64,000 bases of DNA, taken from contig CEFQ01000005.1 of assembly GCA_900068845.1 (NCBI GenBank), positions 616,475 to 680,474 of the forward strand, read 5' to 3'. A model generated the notes under the pieces. The model saw only the letters and a list, made by a program, of their open reading frames with translations. It did not search any database and had not been told where the DNA came from. The position numbers and the translations under genes were made by a program. Source of the stretch: Enterobacter ludwigii (GTDB lineage: Bacteria; Pseudomonadota; Gammaproteobacteria; Enterobacterales; Enterobacteriaceae). Below, in pieces: positions 16,115-24,841 of this stretch (position 1 is its first letter; each line of letters starts with the position of its first letter).

Positions 16115-17146
16115 TCAGCGTTTTTTACGGTTGCGGTGCATATCTATTGAAACCGCGGCAACGATAATGATGCCTTTAATGATGTCCTGCACGTAAGCAT
16201 CCACACCGACAAAGGTGAAGCCGCTCTTAATCAGGCCAAGAATCACCGCACCGATCAGCGTACCGGTAATGCGCCCTACGCCGCCCATCAGGCTGCTACC
16301 GCCGATAACGGCCGCCGCGATGGCATCCAACTCGTACGCCATCCCCATGCTTGACTGGCCGCTACTCACGCGCGCCGCCAGCACGACGCCCGCCAGCCCT
16401 GAAAGCGCACCGGCGATGGTATAGACGATGATCAGGTATTTATTAACGTTGATACCGGACACTTTGGCGGAGGTCATGTTGCCGCCAATCGCGTAGACAT
16501 ATTTACCGTAGCGGGTATGTTTCAGCGCGATATGGAACAGGAACGCCACCACGAGGAAGATGATAACGGGCATTGCGCCCTGACCGATGGAGGTGAAGCC
16601 ATCTGACAGGAAGCTGATGGGGTTACCCTGCGTGTAGTATTGCGCCAAACCGCGGGCCGATACCATCATGCCGAGCGTGGCGATGAACGGAGGAATACCG
16701 GTTTTGGTGATCAGCACGCCGTTCATCACGCCACACAACAACCCCACGCCAATCCCGGCGATAATCGGGATAACCGCAGGCAGGTTAACCAGCGAGGGAT
16801 ACATCGGTGACAGGCTGTCCGAGGTTTGCGCCAGACTGGCCGCCACCACCGCAGTTAACGCAATAACCGAACCGGAGGACAAGTCGATACCGGTGGTGAT
16901 GATGACCTGGGTCACGCCCACCGCGATAATCCCGATGATCGCCACCTGCAGAATAATCAGCACTAAGCGGTTGGTGTTCATCAGAAAAGATTGGTCACGC
17001 ACGTACCAACCGGCAATTTCAAAGATCAGGGCAATGCCCACCATCACAACAAAAATCCCGGTGTCTTTTGGCATCTTGTGACGCAAGCTGCTAAAGAAGG
17101 AACCCTGTTCTGCGGCCTGCGGGGCCGTAATTTTTACGTTACTCAT
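16115..17146 (-). CDS. Sugar ABC transporter permease, CUT2 family (RbsC-like)
   Basis: A 343-residue inner-membrane permease with about ten hydrophobic helices. It shows the RbsC/MglC hallmarks TGIDLSSGSVIALTAV, NGVLITKTGIPPFIATLGMM and the coupling-loop segment ANSAKVSGIN-like (TSAKVSGINVNKYL). It probably forms a homodimeric pore for a monosaccharide or polyol. A GTG at 17164 overlapping the ATPase stop is an alternative start. I prefer the ATG at 17146, which has a weak GTGAG six bases upstream. Last gene of a binding protein-ATPase-permease operon. Specificity is not readable. It looks closer to ribose/inositol-type permeases than to MglC. Confidence 0.88.
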   Translation of the reverse strand: MSNVKITAPQAAEQGSFFSSLRHKMPKDTGIFVVMVGIALIFEIAGWYVRDQSFLMNTNRLVLIILQVAIIGIIAVGVTQVIITTGIDLSSGSVIALTAVVAASLAQTSDSLSPMYPSLVNLPAVIPIIAGIGVGLLCGVMNGVLITKTGIPPFIATLGMMVSARGLAQYYTQGNPISFLSDGFTSIGQGAMPVIIFLVVAFLFHIALKHTRYGKYVYAIGGNMTSAKVSGINVNKYLIIVYTIAGALSGLAGVVLAARVSSGQSSMGMAYELDAIAAAVIGGSSLMGGVGRITGTLIGAVILGLIKSGFTFVGVDAYVQDIIKGIIIVAAVSIDMHRNRKKR

Positions 17147-17160
17147 AGATGTCTCACGCC

Positions 17161-18645
17161 TCACTCGGATGCCAACGACAAAATGGATTCCTGATTGGCC
17201 TCTTCTTTATCGAGGATGCCGGTTATACGTCCGCCGTGCATCACCATCACGCGGTCGCTCATGCCGATAATCTCTGGCAGCTCGGACGACACCATGATGA
17301 TGGCGACACCGCGGTTCGCCAGTTCGCTAATCAAACGGTAGATTTCCGCTTTTGCTCCCACATCAATACCGCGCGTGGGTTCGTCGAGAATCAGGATCTT
17401 CGGTTGCGCCAGCAGCCAGCGGGCAATCAACACCTTCTGCTGGTTACCCCCGCTGAGGTTATTGATGATCTGATCCATGGTTGGGGTTTTGATGTTCAGC
17501 TTGCGAATCTGATCCATGCAGTCCTGAGCCATTTTGATGTGGCTGACAAAACCGCTTTTATGGGTGTAGTCGGGCATGTTGACGATGCTCATGTTCTCCA
17601 TCACCGACAACACAAGGAACAGCCCCGACTTTTTGCGGTCTTCGGTGAGGAACGCCATGCCCTTCTCTATCGCCGTTGAAGGCGAATCGATTTTGACCGG
17701 CACGCCATCGATGAGAATCTCACCGCTGTCAAAACGCTCCATGCCGAACAGGCTTTCCATCACTTCACTGCGCCCGGCACCCACCAATCCCGCTACGCCG
17801 AGGATTTCGCCTTTGCGCACCGTGAAATTGATGTCGGTGAAGCGGTCTTTGCAGGTGAGATTGCGCACCGTCAGCACATCTTCGCCGATTTCACCGTTGA
17901 ATTTCGGGAATAGCTGAGTCAGTTCACGGCCCACCATCTGCGTAATCAGTGACTGGCGGGTGTATTCGCTGGTGTTATTGCTGCCCACCCACGCGCCGTC
18001 ACGGAAGATGCTGATCTCATCGGTGATGGCGAAAATCTCGTCCATTTTATGGCTGATATAGATAATGGCTTTACCCTGCTCGCGCAGGTCACGGATGATG
18101 GTGAACAGATGCGCCACTTCAGTTTCCGTCAGTGCCGACGTCGGTTCATCCATAATCACGATGTCCGAGTTCCAGGAGACCGCTTTGGCAATTTCCACCA
18201 TCTGCTGCGACGCGATACTCAGCTCACCGACCATCCGTTCCGCTTTCAGGCGGATATTCAGTTTGTTCAGCAGTTCCTGGGTCTGTTTATTTAGCTTGCC
18301 GTGATCAACAAAGCCGTACTTCATCGGTTCGCGACCCAGCCAGATGTTCTCAGCCACGGTCATGTGAGGCACCAGATTCAGCTCCTGGTGAATCATGGAG
18401 ATACCGGAACGCAGCGCATCCATGGTGTCCTGAAACTGCACTGGCTCCCCTTTAATGCGAATGGTGCCCTTATCGGGACGATACATCCCGATAAGGCATT
18501 TCATTAAAGTGGATTTGCCCGCGCCATTTTCACCCATCAGGGCATGTACCGACCCCGGTTTAATACGCAGTGAGACATTGTCGAGTGCCTTCACTCCAGG
18601 GAAGAACTTGCTGATGCCTTCGGCTTCAAGCGCAAAAGCGGTCAT
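17161..18645 (-). CDS. Sugar ABC transporter ATP-binding protein, CUT2 family (RbsA-like)
   Basis: A 494-residue tandem ATPase of the RbsA/MglA/XylG type. The N-terminal cassette has Walker A GENGAGKST at 38-46, the QQMVEIAKA signature and IVIMDEPTSALT. The C-terminal cassette has the degenerate Walker A region GLVGAGRSEV, the signature LSGGNQQKVLIARWL and LILDEPTRGIDVGAK. It powers uptake with the permease encoded next. Only 33 bases separate it from the binding-protein gene, so the three are one operon. Confidence 0.93.
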   Translation of the reverse strand: MTAFALEAEGISKFFPGVKALDNVSLRIKPGSVHALMGENGAGKSTLMKCLIGMYRPDKGTIRIKGEPVQFQDTMDALRSGISMIHQELNLVPHMTVAENIWLGREPMKYGFVDHGKLNKQTQELLNKLNIRLKAERMVGELSIASQQMVEIAKAVSWNSDIVIMDEPTSALTETEVAHLFTIIRDLREQGKAIIYISHKMDEIFAITDEISIFRDGAWVGSNNTSEYTRQSLITQMVGRELTQLFPKFNGEIGEDVLTVRNLTCKDRFTDINFTVRKGEILGVAGLVGAGRSEVMESLFGMERFDSGEILIDGVPVKIDSPSTAIEKGMAFLTEDRKKSGLFLVLSVMENMSIVNMPDYTHKSGFVSHIKMAQDCMDQIRKLNIKTPTMDQIINNLSGGNQQKVLIARWLLAQPKILILDEPTRGIDVGAKAEIYRLISELANRGVAIIMVSSELPEIIGMSDRVMVMHGGRITGILDKEEANQESILSLASE

Positions 18646-18678
18646 ACATCACCTCCGTACGGCTAAGTCGGTTACGGT

Positions 18679-19602
18679 TTATTTCTGATTCTGACTGGCG
18701 AATTTTTCGTAGTTTTCTTTGGTGATCAGCTGGAAAGGAATATCGACCACTTTCTGCACTTTCTCGCCGTTAATCAGTTTGACCGCCGTTTGGACAGCGC
18801 CTTCACCCTGGCCTTTAGCGTCCTGGAACACCGTCGCGACCATTTTGTCATTCTTGATCATCTGCAGTGCATCGGGAGTGCCATCAACACCCGCCACCAG
18901 GATGTGGTTGGGGTTTTTGCCCAAAGCCTGAAGTGCGCCGATGGCCATTTCATCGTTGTTGGAGGCAATCGCCTGAATGTCATCGCCCGCTGTCAGCCAG
19001 TTACTCACCACGTCTACCGCATCGTTACGGGTAAATTTCGCGGTCTGTTTCTGTATCACTTTGATACCCGGATATTTCGCCACTACCGCTTCAACACCTT
19101 TGGTGCGCTCACGAGTCGATTCGTTGGCAAGGTCGCCCAACAGAATGGCCACATTGCCTTTGCCGTTCATCTTTTTAGCCAGCGCTTCCATCTGCAGACG
19201 GCCCGCCAGCTCAGAGTCAGAACCGACAAACGCCATTTTGTCTTTCAACTCGCCCGCCGGTTTGCGGTTAACAAATACCAGCGGTACACCGGCTTTCGCC
19301 GCTGCATCTACCAGGGGTTTTACCGCGTTGGTATCCACCGGGTTAACGATGATGGCGTCAACGCCCTGACCAATGAAATTCTGAACCTGCTGCAGCTGCT
19401 GTGAAACATCGCCTTTGGCGTCTTCTACCTGGCCCTTGATGTTGTCTTTTTGCATCTCTTTTTGCATTGCGGTGCGCAGAATGGTGAGGAAGTTGTCATC
19501 AAACAGCGCCATAGAAACGCCCACCTGAAGATCTTTTGCCATGACAGCGGCAGGTAACATGCAAACTAACAGGGAAGTTAATAACGCTTTTTTGAATTTC
19601 AT
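18679..19602 (-). CDS. Periplasmic sugar-binding protein, CUT2 family (ribose/inositol type)
   Basis: A 307-residue periplasmic binding protein with a Sec signal, MKFKKALLTSLLVCMLPAAVMA, cut before KDLQVG. The mature part shows the type I fold of RbsB-like proteins: VGVSMALFDDNFLTILR, GVDAIIVNPVDTNAVKPLV, FVNRKPAGELKD, SNNDEMAIGALQALG and VAGVDGTPDALQMI. It feeds the ATPase and permease of the same operon. The long upstream region 19603-20062 must hold its promoter. Myo-inositol or a related polyol is a reasonable guess from overall likeness to inositol-binding proteins, but ribose or another sugar is not excluded. Confidence 0.88.
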   Translation of the reverse strand: MKFKKALLTSLLVCMLPAAVMAKDLQVGVSMALFDDNFLTILRTAMQKEMQKDNIKGQVEDAKGDVSQQLQQVQNFIGQGVDAIIVNPVDTNAVKPLVDAAAKAGVPLVFVNRKPAGELKDKMAFVGSDSELAGRLQMEALAKKMNGKGNVAILLGDLANESTRERTKGVEAVVAKYPGIKVIQKQTAKFTRNDAVDVVSNWLTAGDDIQAIASNNDEMAIGALQALGKNPNHILVAGVDGTPDALQMIKNDKMVATVFQDAKGQGEGAVQTAVKLINGEKVQKVVDIPFQLITKENYEKFASQNQK

Positions 19603-20062
19603 AGGTAACCCTTCTTATTCGTTAACATGCTCAGGTTGGCTGAGACCGCGAATGAAAAATATCTTTTACATTCACCCAACGTCGCTGGCGTTTTTTTTGT
19701 GGTTGTAGAGGTAAGGCTTCTGGTCTAACGCTATCGGTTTACTGCCTCTTTTCGGTGTAACTCACTACTTATCAGCTGGTTATTTTCGAAATGCCGTTTC
19801 AGATGAATGAAGTCGTTTCGCCGGTGATGATAAGCAGTTCATTTATTTCATCCGATTGACATTTGAAACTTTCATCATAAAAGCACTGAAATGATTGTTT
19901 TAAAATCGGCAAATAACAAAACTTTGACATGCATCTAACATCTCAAAGGAATTGCGTTTAAATTGAGATCCTGTTGGCAGTTTAGAATCTGATCATTCAA
20001 GGCAGAAAAGCAGCATTCCGCTGCTTTTACGCGCACTTAAACCAGAAGTGTGCAGTAGGGCT
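19603..20062. other. Control region between the sugar-binding protein gene and tRNA-Asn
   Basis: About 460 bases without a credible gene, AT-richer than the flanks. A perfect 11-base palindrome TGAAACTTTCA lies at 19864-19874 and a related CTGAAATGATT follows about 17 bases later. These are candidate operators for a local repressor of the sugar transporter. I cannot assign a clear minus-strand promoter pair. Confidence 0.45.
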
Positions 20063-20091
20063 TTGACAACGGGGATCGGCATCGCTAATAT
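20063..20091 (+). promoter_or_regulatory. Promoter of tRNA-Asn
   Basis: The -35 hexamer TTGACA (20063-20068) and -10 TAATAT (20086-20091) are spaced by 17 bases, followed by a GC-rich discriminator (GCGCC) as expected of a stringently controlled stable-RNA promoter. The tRNA begins 19 bases after the -10 box. Confidence 0.88.
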
Positions 20092-20109
20092 GCGCCTCGT
20101 TCACACGAT

Positions 20110-20185
20110 TCCTCTGTAGTTCAGTCGGTAGAACGGCGGACTGTTAATCCGTATGTCACTGGTTCGAGTCCAGTCAGAGGAGCCA
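20110..20185 (+). tRNA. tRNA-Asn (GUU)
   Basis: A 76-base cloverleaf. The acceptor arm TCCTCTG pairs with CAGAGGA, the anticodon loop CTGTTAA has GTT at 20143-20145 (position 34-36), the T loop is GGTTCGAGTCC, and CCA is encoded at the 3' end. E. coli carries several identical asn tRNA genes around cbl and nac, so the location is syntenic. No second copy of the 3' end is seen nearby that would mark an integrated element. Confidence 0.98.
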
Positions 20186-20194
20186 AATTTAGAG

Positions 20195-20230
20195 AAGCCC
20201 GCTTAGGAAACTAAGCGGGCTTTTTGTTTT
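20195..20230 (+). terminator. Rho-independent terminator of tRNA-Asn
   Basis: AAGCCCGCTTAG, loop GAAA, then CTAAGCGGGCTT followed by TTTGTTTTT: a strong hairpin with a GNRA-type loop and U tract ten bases after the tRNA end. Confidence 0.93.
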
Positions 20231-20273
20231 TCTGTCTTGTCTGACGCCACTCTTCTCTACTCGCATGCTTTTG

Positions 20274-20381
20274 TCGCGGCGCGATTTATCGCGCGGTTCT
20301 CATGCGCAGTCCGGCAATGCGCAATGAATTGCGCCGCTACAATGCCTGCGCTCTAAATGCGCAATGAATTGCGCCGCTACA
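20274..20381. repeat. REP-like cluster, family A, with tandem unit
   Basis: One GCGGCGCGATTTATCGCGC arm is followed by two head-to-tail copies of the opposite arm, GCGCAATGAATTGCGCCGCT. The two copies are separated by 20 bases and share the flanking CTCTAAAT/CTTTAAAT. It is the only place in the window where the opposing arm is duplicated. It lies between the tRNA terminator and the monooxygenase terminator. Confidence 0.85.
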
Positions 20382-20394
20382 AGGCGTGCGCTTT

Positions 20395-20440
20395 AAATGA
20401 AAAAGCCCGCCCAGAATCACCTGGGCGGGCTTTTTCATTT
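20395..20440 (-). terminator. Terminator of the monooxygenase operon (bidirectional)
   Basis: GCCCGCCCAG (20405-20414), a six-base loop and CTGGGCGGGC (20421-20430), flanked by AAATGAAAAA and TTTTTCATTT so that the stem extends to 20 pairs. It works in either direction and ends the minus-strand operon ten bases after its last stop codon. Confidence 0.92.
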
Positions 20441-20449
20441 AATCATTCG

Positions 20450-21754
20450 TTAATCGATGCCGCGTGGTAAAGCCGCCAGCTCCAGACTGCTGCGGAAATC
20501 GTTGCCGACATAATCAGTATCGATCAGCTGGCGGCGACGCAATTCCGGCAGCAGGCCGTTAAGCAGCAAATCCTGCTGATCGGGCTGGCCGAGTCCATGC
20601 AGCGAAATCACATCCAGTACGCCGGCGCGGTAGCGCTGTTCGATGGCATCGGCCAAAATTTCTGGCGTACCGGCAACAAACCAGTGGCCGGTCTCTTCGG
20701 CTTTGATGATCAGCTCGCGCAAGGTTAATCCCTCCAGCGCATAGTCACGGAAAATGGCCGCGCGCCCCTGACGACGATGCACCTGTGCCAGCTCGGGAAT
20801 AAATGCGGCGGGCAGCGGTTGATCGAGCGGCAACTCACGCAGATCGATCTGACCGCCCAGCATATCGGCCACACGCAACCTCCCCTGTTCATAGTTGATG
20901 CGCTCATGCTTATCGCGCAAACGGCGCGCTACGTCGGCGTCGCTGTCGCCAATGATGGCGTGGAACGAATTCATGATCAGCGGCGGATTGTGTTCGCGGC
21001 CAACACGTCGCGCACGCTGCTGCACATCGGCGACAAACGCTTGCGCGGCCTCGAAGGTCGGTTGCGAGGTGTAAATCACTTCGGCGTAACGTGCGCCGAG
21101 GGTTATGCCTGCTTCAGACTGGCCCGCCTGGAACTGCACCGGACGGCGCTGCGGTGGCGGCGGCACGTTGAGCGGACCCGCTACCTGGAAATAGTCGCCG
21201 CGATAGTTAATCGGATGCAGTTTGGTGTGATCGAGACGAATGCCGCCACTGGCATTGCGCTGCACCGCCGCGCGTTCGTTAGCGTCATACAGCGCGTTCA
21301 TTACTTCGATAAATTCGGTGGCGCGCGCATACCGTTCCTGCGGTGGCGGCAGCTGGCTTTCGCCAAAGTTCTCTTCGCCAACCGATGAGGTCACCGCGTT
21401 CCAGCCCGCACGACCGCTGCTGATGTGATCCAGCGTGCCGACCTGACGCGCCAGATTGTAGGGATGTAGCCAGCTGGTGCTGACGGTGGCAATCAACCCG
21501 ATGTGCGACGTCACCTGGCTCAATGCCGCCAGCGCAATCAGCGGATCCTGTGTGCCGGTGGTGCCGGCTAATCCTGCCGGATCGGCTTGCAGTAAATCGG
21601 CGGTGAACAGTCCGGTAATCTTTTCGCGCTCGGCAATCTTCGCCAGCTCAATGGCACGCGCGATGCCGACGCCCGGCTGGTTATCATTGGCGGCGGAAAT
21701 CACACTGCTGGCGCCGACCAGCGTTTTCAATTTTCTGCGATAGGTTTGCGACAC
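20450..21754 (-). CDS. LLM-class FMN-dependent monooxygenase (NtaA/SnaA/DszA family)
   Basis: A 434-residue luciferase-like monooxygenase that would use FMNH2 from a separate reductase to attack a C-S or C-N bond. Family features: FTADLLQADP near residue 50, ATVSTSWLHPYNLARQVGTLDHISSGRAGWNAVTS in the middle, QAGQSEAGITLGARYAEVIYTS, and a late HGLGQPDQQDLLLNGLLPELRRR. The GTG start at 21754 follows GGAG seven bases upstream. The N-terminus is somewhat shorter than in NtaA relatives. It is followed by no further gene and preceded by an M20 hydrolase and a Met-type ABC importer, a set known from S-alkylcysteine salvage in Bacillus (monooxygenase plus M20 deacylase). The substrate is inferred only. 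Confidence 0.85.
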   Translation of the reverse strand: MSQTYRRKLKTLVGASSVISAANDNQPGVGIARAIELAKIAEREKITGLFTADLLQADPAGLAGTTGTQDPLIALAALSQVTSHIGLIATVSTSWLHPYNLARQVGTLDHISSGRAGWNAVTSSVGEENFGESQLPPPQERYARATEFIEVMNALYDANERAAVQRNASGGIRLDHTKLHPINYRGDYFQVAGPLNVPPPPQRRPVQFQAGQSEAGITLGARYAEVIYTSQPTFEAAQAFVADVQQRARRVGREHNPPLIMNSFHAIIGDSDADVARRLRDKHERINYEQGRLRVADMLGGQIDLRELPLDQPLPAAFIPELAQVHRRQGRAAIFRDYALEGLTLRELIIKAEETGHWFVAGTPEILADAIEQRYRAGVLDVISLHGLGQPDQQDLLLNGLLPELRRRQLIDTDYVGNDFRSSLELAALPRGID

Positions 21755-21765
21755 AGCACGCTCCT

Positions 21766-22965
21766 TTATAGTTGTCGCGCGAAATCCGCTTTGACGGTGT
21801 TTAAGGCGTCCGCATCGGTCAGCAGACGTAAGCCGGTGCGCGCCAGCACGCGGGCGCCAATCAGCAGCGCCTGATAGCCACGCTCAGAGTTGGCCGCTTC
21901 ACGGAATGGCACGGTATGGAAAATCAGATCGTCGGGGCCGATTTTCAGCCACGGATGCGCAGTCGGTACTGCATGACTGATATCGCCGGCATCGGTCGAG
22001 ACTTTGTTCTTCTGCGGGGATAAATCGACCTGTTCGCCTGCCGCGCTAAACGCCTCCAGCAGCAGCGCATCCAGCGCCGGATTGAGTTTGAAATCACGGG
22101 GACCAATTTGATGATCAATCTCGACGCGCGCGCCGGTCGCCAGCGCCACGCCTTCGGCAATGGCGCGCAGACGCGGTTCAAGTGATTCGACCATTTCACG
22201 GCTGTCCGCGCGGATGTAGTAATGCGCCGACGCGTATTCCGGGATCACGTTCGGGGCCTGACCGCCGTTGGTAATAATGCCGTGCACGCGCACGCCGTCG
22301 GGCAGTTGCTGACGCAGCACGCTGATGCCGTTGTACAGCAGCACCAAGGCATCCAGCGCATTGATGCCCTGATGTGGCGCGCTGGCAGCATGCGATGGCT
22401 TGCCGTAAAAGTGGAAATAGAGATGATTATTGGCCAGCGTGGATTCGGTCAGCCGGGTTTTACCTGATGGATGCACCATCAGCGCCACGTCGACATCGTT
22501 AAGTAATCCGGCTTCGACAAAGCGCTTTTTCACGTTGCCTTTAGGGCCGCCCGGCCCGGCTAATCCGCCCTCTTCCGCTGGCGTACCCAGCACCACCACC
22601 CGTCCGCCGGTTTGATCCAGCACCTGCGAAAGCGTGATGGCTGCCGCCACGCTGGTGGTGCCAATCAGGTTGTGACCGCAGGCGTGTCCAATGCCGATTA
22701 GCGCATCATATTCGGCGAGAAAGGCGATAGTTGGCCCGGGTTTGTCGCTGGCTTTCACCGCGTAGAACGCGGTTTCATGCCCGGCAACGTTACGCGTGAC
22801 CTCAAAGCCCTGCGCGGTCAGCAACTGCGTGAGCTGCTCGCTGGCGAAATATTCGTTGTTGCCGGTTTCGGGCTTTTGGAAGATGTTTTGCGCGACCGTG
22901 ATGTAGGTTGCGCTGTGTTGTTCGAGGCTGCTTTCGAGCGTGAGCTGAAGAGGGTTCAGCATCAT
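21766..22965 (-). CDS. M20 family amidohydrolase (PM20D2/AbgB-like)
   Basis: A 399-residue metal-dependent hydrolase. Metal and catalytic motifs: FLAEYDALIGIGHACGHNLIG near residue 85-105, GTPAEEGG near 130, and a late HTVPFREAANSE. This subgroup removes acyl or amino-acyl groups, such as p-aminobenzoyl-glutamate or dipeptides. The start at 22965 is preferred to the ATG six bases earlier because GGAG then sits seven bases away. It lies 11 bases before the monooxygenase and probably deacylates its substrate or product. Confidence 0.87.
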   Translation of the reverse strand: MMLNPLQLTLESSLEQHSATYITVAQNIFQKPETGNNEYFASEQLTQLLTAQGFEVTRNVAGHETAFYAVKASDKPGPTIAFLAEYDALIGIGHACGHNLIGTTSVAAAITLSQVLDQTGGRVVVLGTPAEEGGLAGPGGPKGNVKKRFVEAGLLNDVDVALMVHPSGKTRLTESTLANNHLYFHFYGKPSHAASAPHQGINALDALVLLYNGISVLRQQLPDGVRVHGIITNGGQAPNVIPEYASAHYYIRADSREMVESLEPRLRAIAEGVALATGARVEIDHQIGPRDFKLNPALDALLLEAFSAAGEQVDLSPQKNKVSTDAGDISHAVPTAHPWLKIGPDDLIFHTVPFREAANSERGYQALLIGARVLARTGLRLLTDADALNTVKADFARQL

Positions 22966-22990
22966 GGGCATTCTCCTTTAGCAAAAAAAT

Positions 22991-23051
22991 GCGCAATAAA
23001 TTGCGCCGCTACAGTCGGTGTACGTATCCGTAGCGGCGCGATTTATCGCGC
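22991..23051. repeat. REP-like palindrome pair, family A
   Basis: GCGCAATAAATTGCGCCGCTAC and GTAGCGGCGCGATTTATCGCGC are separated by about 17 bases, in the gap between the MetI-like and M20 genes. Nearly the same as 7595-7656 and 11482-11544. Confidence 0.85.
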
Positions 23052-23062
23052 ATCAGTGATAA

Positions 23063-23719
23063 TCAATGTCGCTTATCAATACGCTGCACCAACCGGTCAC
23101 CGACCCACTGAATGCCGCACACCAGCACAATCAGCACCGCGATCACCGCAATCATCACCGAGGTTTCAAAACGCTGATAACCGTAACGGATCGCCAGATC
23201 GCCCAGCCCGCCTGCGCCAATCGCGCCGGCCATCGCCGAAGCGCCAATCAGCGCCACCAGCGTCACCACAAAACCAGACAAAATGCCGGGTAAGGCTTCC
23301 GGGATTAGCACGTCCCAGACAATGCGCAACTTGCTGGCGCCCATGGCGCGTACCGCATCAATCAGCCCGCGATCGACCTCGCGCAGCGACACTTCAGCTA
23401 CGCGCGCAAAATACGGCGTGGCGGTAATCGACAGCGGCACAATCGCCGCCCAGGTGCCGAGCGACGTGCCGACCAGAAAACGGGTAAACGGAATCAACGC
23501 CACTAACAAAATAATGAACGGCAGCGAGCGGAAGCTGTTGATAATCAGACCCAGCACGCGGTTAACGCCGCGATGCTCGGCAATACCGCCGGGGCTGGTC
23601 ATCACTAAAATCAGGCCGAGCGGCAAACCGGCTACCAGCGAAAACAGGCCGGAAATCGCGGTCATTAATACCGTTTCACCTAACGCATTCAGTAAAAGAT
23701 CAATCATCACTGGCGACAT
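23063..23719 (-). CDS. ABC transporter permease, MetI family
   Basis: A 218-residue inner-membrane permease, one residue longer than E. coli MetI (217). The start at 23719 aligns with MetI's own first residues. An ATG at 23707 is possible. It shows RSLPFIILLVALIPFTRFLVGTS, the coupling loop AVRAMGASKLRIVWDVLIPEALPGILSG, and AMAGAIGAGGLGDLAIRYGYQRF. It overlaps the 3' end of the ATPase gene. It forms the pore of a methionine-type importer (MUT family) whose substrate here may be an acylated or alkylated sulfur amino acid or another amino-acid derivative. Confidence 0.92.
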   Translation of the reverse strand: MSPVMIDLLLNALGETVLMTAISGLFSLVAGLPLGLILVMTSPGGIAEHRGVNRVLGLIINSFRSLPFIILLVALIPFTRFLVGTSLGTWAAIVPLSITATPYFARVAEVSLREVDRGLIDAVRAMGASKLRIVWDVLIPEALPGILSGFVVTLVALIGASAMAGAIGAGGLGDLAIRYGYQRFETSVMIAVIAVLIVLVCGIQWVGDRLVQRIDKRH

Positions 23720-24830
23720 AACCCACCAACTCCACTTGAGCCTGCTGCGCGTGCAGCCAGCTGAGAATCTGTTGCTCGTCGGCCGCGTTCGCCGCCGGGA
23801 GCGCAATAAAGAAACGCACTACCGCGTAGTGCTGGATGTGATCGATGCCGCCTTGCAGTAGGCGGAATTTGCCCGGCAGCGCGCCAGCAAAGCGGGTGAG
23901 CAGATCACCCTGAGCATCGTCGCCGGCAAAGTGCACGCTATAAATGACGTCACCCTGCGGTTGATCGCTGAGGCGCGCGGCAATATTTTCCGGCAGCTGT
24001 GGCAGCAAACCGCGCAACAGCGTGCGCGTCAGGTCCGATTGCGGATGCGCAAACACCTGCCACACCGGCCCCTGTTCGATAATGTGTCCGGCATCAATCA
24101 CTGCCACGCGGTGCGCCACCGATTTGATCACTTCCATCTCATGCGTGATCAGCAGAATGGTAATGCCGAGTTTTTGATTCAGTGATTTGAGCAAGGCCAG
24201 AATCGAGCGCGTGGTTTCCGGATCAAGCGCGGATGTCGCTTCATCACACAGCAACAGCGCCGGACTGGCTGCCAGTGCGCGGGCAATGCCGACGCGCTGT
24301 TTTTGTCCGCCGGATAACGCCGCCGGATAGCTTTGCGCTTTGTCCGCCAGTCCCACTAGCGCCAGCAGTTCCGCCACGCGCTGCTGGCGCTGCGCTTTAT
24401 CCATGCCGGCGATTTTCAGCGGTAGCGCGACGTTCTGCGCTACCGTTTTCGCCGACAGCAGATTGAAGTGCTGGAACACCATGCCCACGCGGCTGCGCAC
24501 CGTTTGCAGCTGTTTTTCCGACAGGCCGGTGATGTTCCGGCCTTCGATTTCTATGACGCCTTCATCAGGTTGTTCCAGCCCGTTGAGACAGCGGATCAGC
24601 GTGGATTTCCCCGCACCGCTGCGGCCAATCAGGCCAAGAATTTCGCCTTTCTGCACCGTCAACGAGATATCGCGCAGCGCCTGGGTTTGTCCAAAGCGAC
24701 GTGACACGCCTTGCAGGCGCACCACGCTGCTGCTGTCGCGAAACGTCACCTGCGCCTCGTCACGGATACTTTCCGCCACGCCGCGTTTGATGGCGGTATA
24801 AGGCGTTTCGGCTGCTGAGAATAACGTCAT
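23700..24830 (-). CDS. ABC transporter ATP-binding protein, MetN family, N-terminally extended
   Basis: A 376-residue ATPase. Walker A GRSGAGKST is at 69-77, LSGGQKQR at 172-179 and LLLCDEATSALD at 192-203. A C-terminal NIL-type regulatory domain (about 295-372) follows. MetN of E. coli has 343 residues. Here about 35 extra residues precede the cassette, and AAGGA before the ATG supports this start. In MetN the NIL domain binds methionine for trans-inhibition. In this protein its ligand may differ. No MetJ operator is seen upstream of the operon, which speaks against it being the housekeeping methionine system. Confidence 0.92.
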   Translation of the reverse strand: MTLFSAAETPYTAIKRGVAESIRDEAQVTFRDSSSVVRLQGVSRRFGQTQALRDISLTVQKGEILGLIGRSGAGKSTLIRCLNGLEQPDEGVIEIEGRNITGLSEKQLQTVRSRVGMVFQHFNLLSAKTVAQNVALPLKIAGMDKAQRQQRVAELLALVGLADKAQSYPAALSGGQKQRVGIARALAASPALLLCDEATSALDPETTRSILALLKSLNQKLGITILLITHEMEVIKSVAHRVAVIDAGHIIEQGPVWQVFAHPQSDLTRTLLRGLLPQLPENIAARLSDQPQGDVIYSVHFAGDDAQGDLLTRFAGALPGKFRLLQGGIDHIQHYAVVRFFIALPAANAADEQQILSWLHAQQAQVELVGYVASDD

Positions 24831-24841
24831 CTTTTCGTTCC

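Noticed and set aside
18679..19602. Assigning the sugar-binding protein firmly to inositol, ribose or galactose
   Set aside because: The type I fold is clear, but no catabolic genes lie beside the transporter and ligand residues cannot be read reliably without a structure.
20110..20185. tRNA-Asn as an integration site of a genomic island
   Set aside because: No second copy of the tRNA 3' end and no integrase gene is visible on either side; the next genes are a normal operon with host-like composition.
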